From Planctomycetota bacterium (GTDB taxonomy: Bacteria; Planctomycetota; PLA2), in the NCBI GenBank assembly GCA_023150495.1, contig JAKLKT010000025.1:1-13244 (forward strand): a DNA stretch of 13,244 bases, given 5' to 3'. The translations under genes and the position numbers were made by a program. Positions within the stretch are counted from its first letter, which is position 1. Each line of letters opens with the position of its first letter. The notes beneath the pieces are model-generated. The model did no database searches. It was given only the letters and a program-made list of their open reading frames with translations, and was not told where the DNA came from. This document shows, piece by piece, positions 12,834-13,244 of the stretch.

Positions 12834-12834
12834 C

Positions 12835-13001
12835 TCCTCCATGACGCGATCGGTGGACGAACGCGCGTGCGTTCCATCCCTCGGGGCTTGCGCTCCGCGG
12901 CGCACCGGAGTAGGAAGGAGGATCGCCGCGCGCGTCGCGCGGCAGAGCGAGTGAGGGTCGTGCGAGACGAGGGACAACGAATCCGGTACGCTGACGGGTC
13001 C
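12835..13001. other. Gene-free spacer with a short perfect hairpin
   Basis: No protein or RNA gene is recognised here. It holds a perfect hairpin, GCCGCGCG (12925-12932) with CGCGCGGC (12936-12943) and a CGT loop, preceded by a good ribosome-site sequence, AAGGAGG (12915-12921), that has no standard start codon at a suitable distance. A weak promoter for the last gene lies near its right end. I see no tRNA cloverleaf. Confidence 0.4.
12964..12992 (+). promoter_or_regulatory. Weak promoter candidate for the last gene
   Basis: GAGACG (12964-12969) and TACGCT (12987-12992) are 17 bp apart, and the ATG at 13002 follows after 9 nt without a Shine-Dalgarno. The -35 matches poorly. The value of the call is that its spacing to the ATG repeats that of the antitoxin and protease promoters. 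Confidence 0.3.
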
Positions 13002-13244
13002 ATGGCCGCGTTCGAGCAGATCCGGCGCGACCTGGACGAGTCCCCGAGGAACCTCGTCCAGTGGGAGGCCGCCTGCCTGAAGGACATGGCGAGCCTCCTC
13101 GAGAGCCTCGAGCGCGCGCGGTCCGAGTGGCAGTCTCTCTCGGCGCAGCTCGTCGAGGCGCGGTCGCTCGCGGCCGAGGAGCGCCGCACGCGCGAGGAGC
13201 TGGAGCGGGCGCGCGAGCAGGTCGCGGCGCTGCGGCGCGAGGAG
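13002..13244 (+). CDS. Coiled-coil protein, N-terminal part (3' cut by window edge)
   Basis: An open frame runs from an ATG at 13002 to the window end (81 codons, no stop). The visible chain begins MAAFEQIRRDLDESPRNLVQWEAACLKD and is almost wholly predicted helix. From about residue 30 it shows heptad-like spacing of Leu/Ala/Val among charged residues (SLLESLERARSEW, SLSAQLVEARSLAAEERRTREELERAREQVAALRREE), a typical long coiled coil. The codon pattern, with G or C in nearly every third position, supports coding in this frame, while the opposite-strand frame gives an Arg/Ser-rich shadow. It has no signal peptide, so it is probably cytoplasmic, perhaps structural or partition related, but no family can be assigned. 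It follows a probable operon end and a weak promoter of its own. Confidence 0.7.
   Translation, partial: MAAFEQIRRDLDESPRNLVQWEAACLKDMASLLESLERARSEWQSLSAQLVEARSLAAEERRTREELERAREQVAALRREE

Noticed and set aside
12850..12960. Possible tRNA or structured RNA suggested by GTTCCATCCC
   Set aside because: No acceptor stem, D-arm or anticodon arm can be folded around it.
12746..13189. Minus-strand Ser/Arg-rich frame at the right end
   Set aside because: Antisense to the UPF0316 end, the spacer and the coiled-coil gene; no motif and unlikely composition.
1..13244. Mobile elements, CRISPR arrays, attachment sites
   Set aside because: No transposase, integrase, terminal inverted repeats or spaced direct repeats were seen; the peroxidase tandem is an old, diverged duplication rather than a recent one.

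Overview
The window is a very GC-rich bacterial chromosomal segment (roughly 70% by eye), densely packed with genes on both strands and without any phage, IS or CRISPR signature. A Planctomycetota-like organism is my best guess. The main reasons are the broken first gene, whose YYWYWGSLALFQ and GGRVYSTAMLT style matches the prenyltransferase/squalene-oxidase-repeat proteins abundant in that phylum, the secreted diheme peroxidases with fused carbohydrate-binding-like tails, and a secreted protein with a YP-SLD-DPxTG C-terminus. This is inference; no rRNA or tRNA is present to settle it.

Layout. Positions 1-329: 3' end of a repeat protein (+). 339-923: a type II toxin-antitoxin operon (ribbon-helix-helix antitoxin, RelE/ParE toxin) with a clear promoter and a striking operator. 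933-2066 (-): a PLP enzyme of the cystathionine gamma-synthase family, divergent from 2112-2930 (+), a predicted M48 zinc metalloprotease lipoprotein. 2956-4715 (-): trmL and a coupled, uncharacterised membrane-anchored protein. 4796-7919 (+): two tandem paralogous diheme cytochrome c peroxidases, both carrying an unusual C-terminal beta domain. 7994-9100 (+): a saccharopine/lysine dehydrogenase family protein. 9239-12789 (+): guaB, guaA and a UPF0316/DUF2179 membrane protein, apparently one operon. 13002 to the end (+): the start of a coiled-coil protein.

How the genes work together. guaB (IMP to XMP) and guaA (XMP to GMP) form the de novo GMP branch and overlap by 4 bp. The antitoxin and toxin are a self-regulating pair. 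The two peroxidases are exported and probably act on peroxide or a related oxidant in the periplasm. The other neighbours have no obvious shared pathway.

Regulation visible in the sequence. At least two, perhaps three, genes (antitoxin, M48 protease, terminal coiled-coil gene) have a -10-like box only 8-9 nt before the ATG and no Shine-Dalgarno, suggesting leaderless mRNAs. Several genes have G-tract elements on the coding strand just after the stop, some able to form quadruplexes. The guaB upstream region combines a G-tract promoter spacer, a TATACT box and an intrinsic-terminator-like hairpin before the start codon, so attenuation is possible.

I do not see a convincing multi-gene new system. 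The most unusual items are the tandem peroxidases with their shared C-terminal domain, the guaB leader, the repeat cluster between trmL and the first peroxidase gene, and the G-tract 3' elements.
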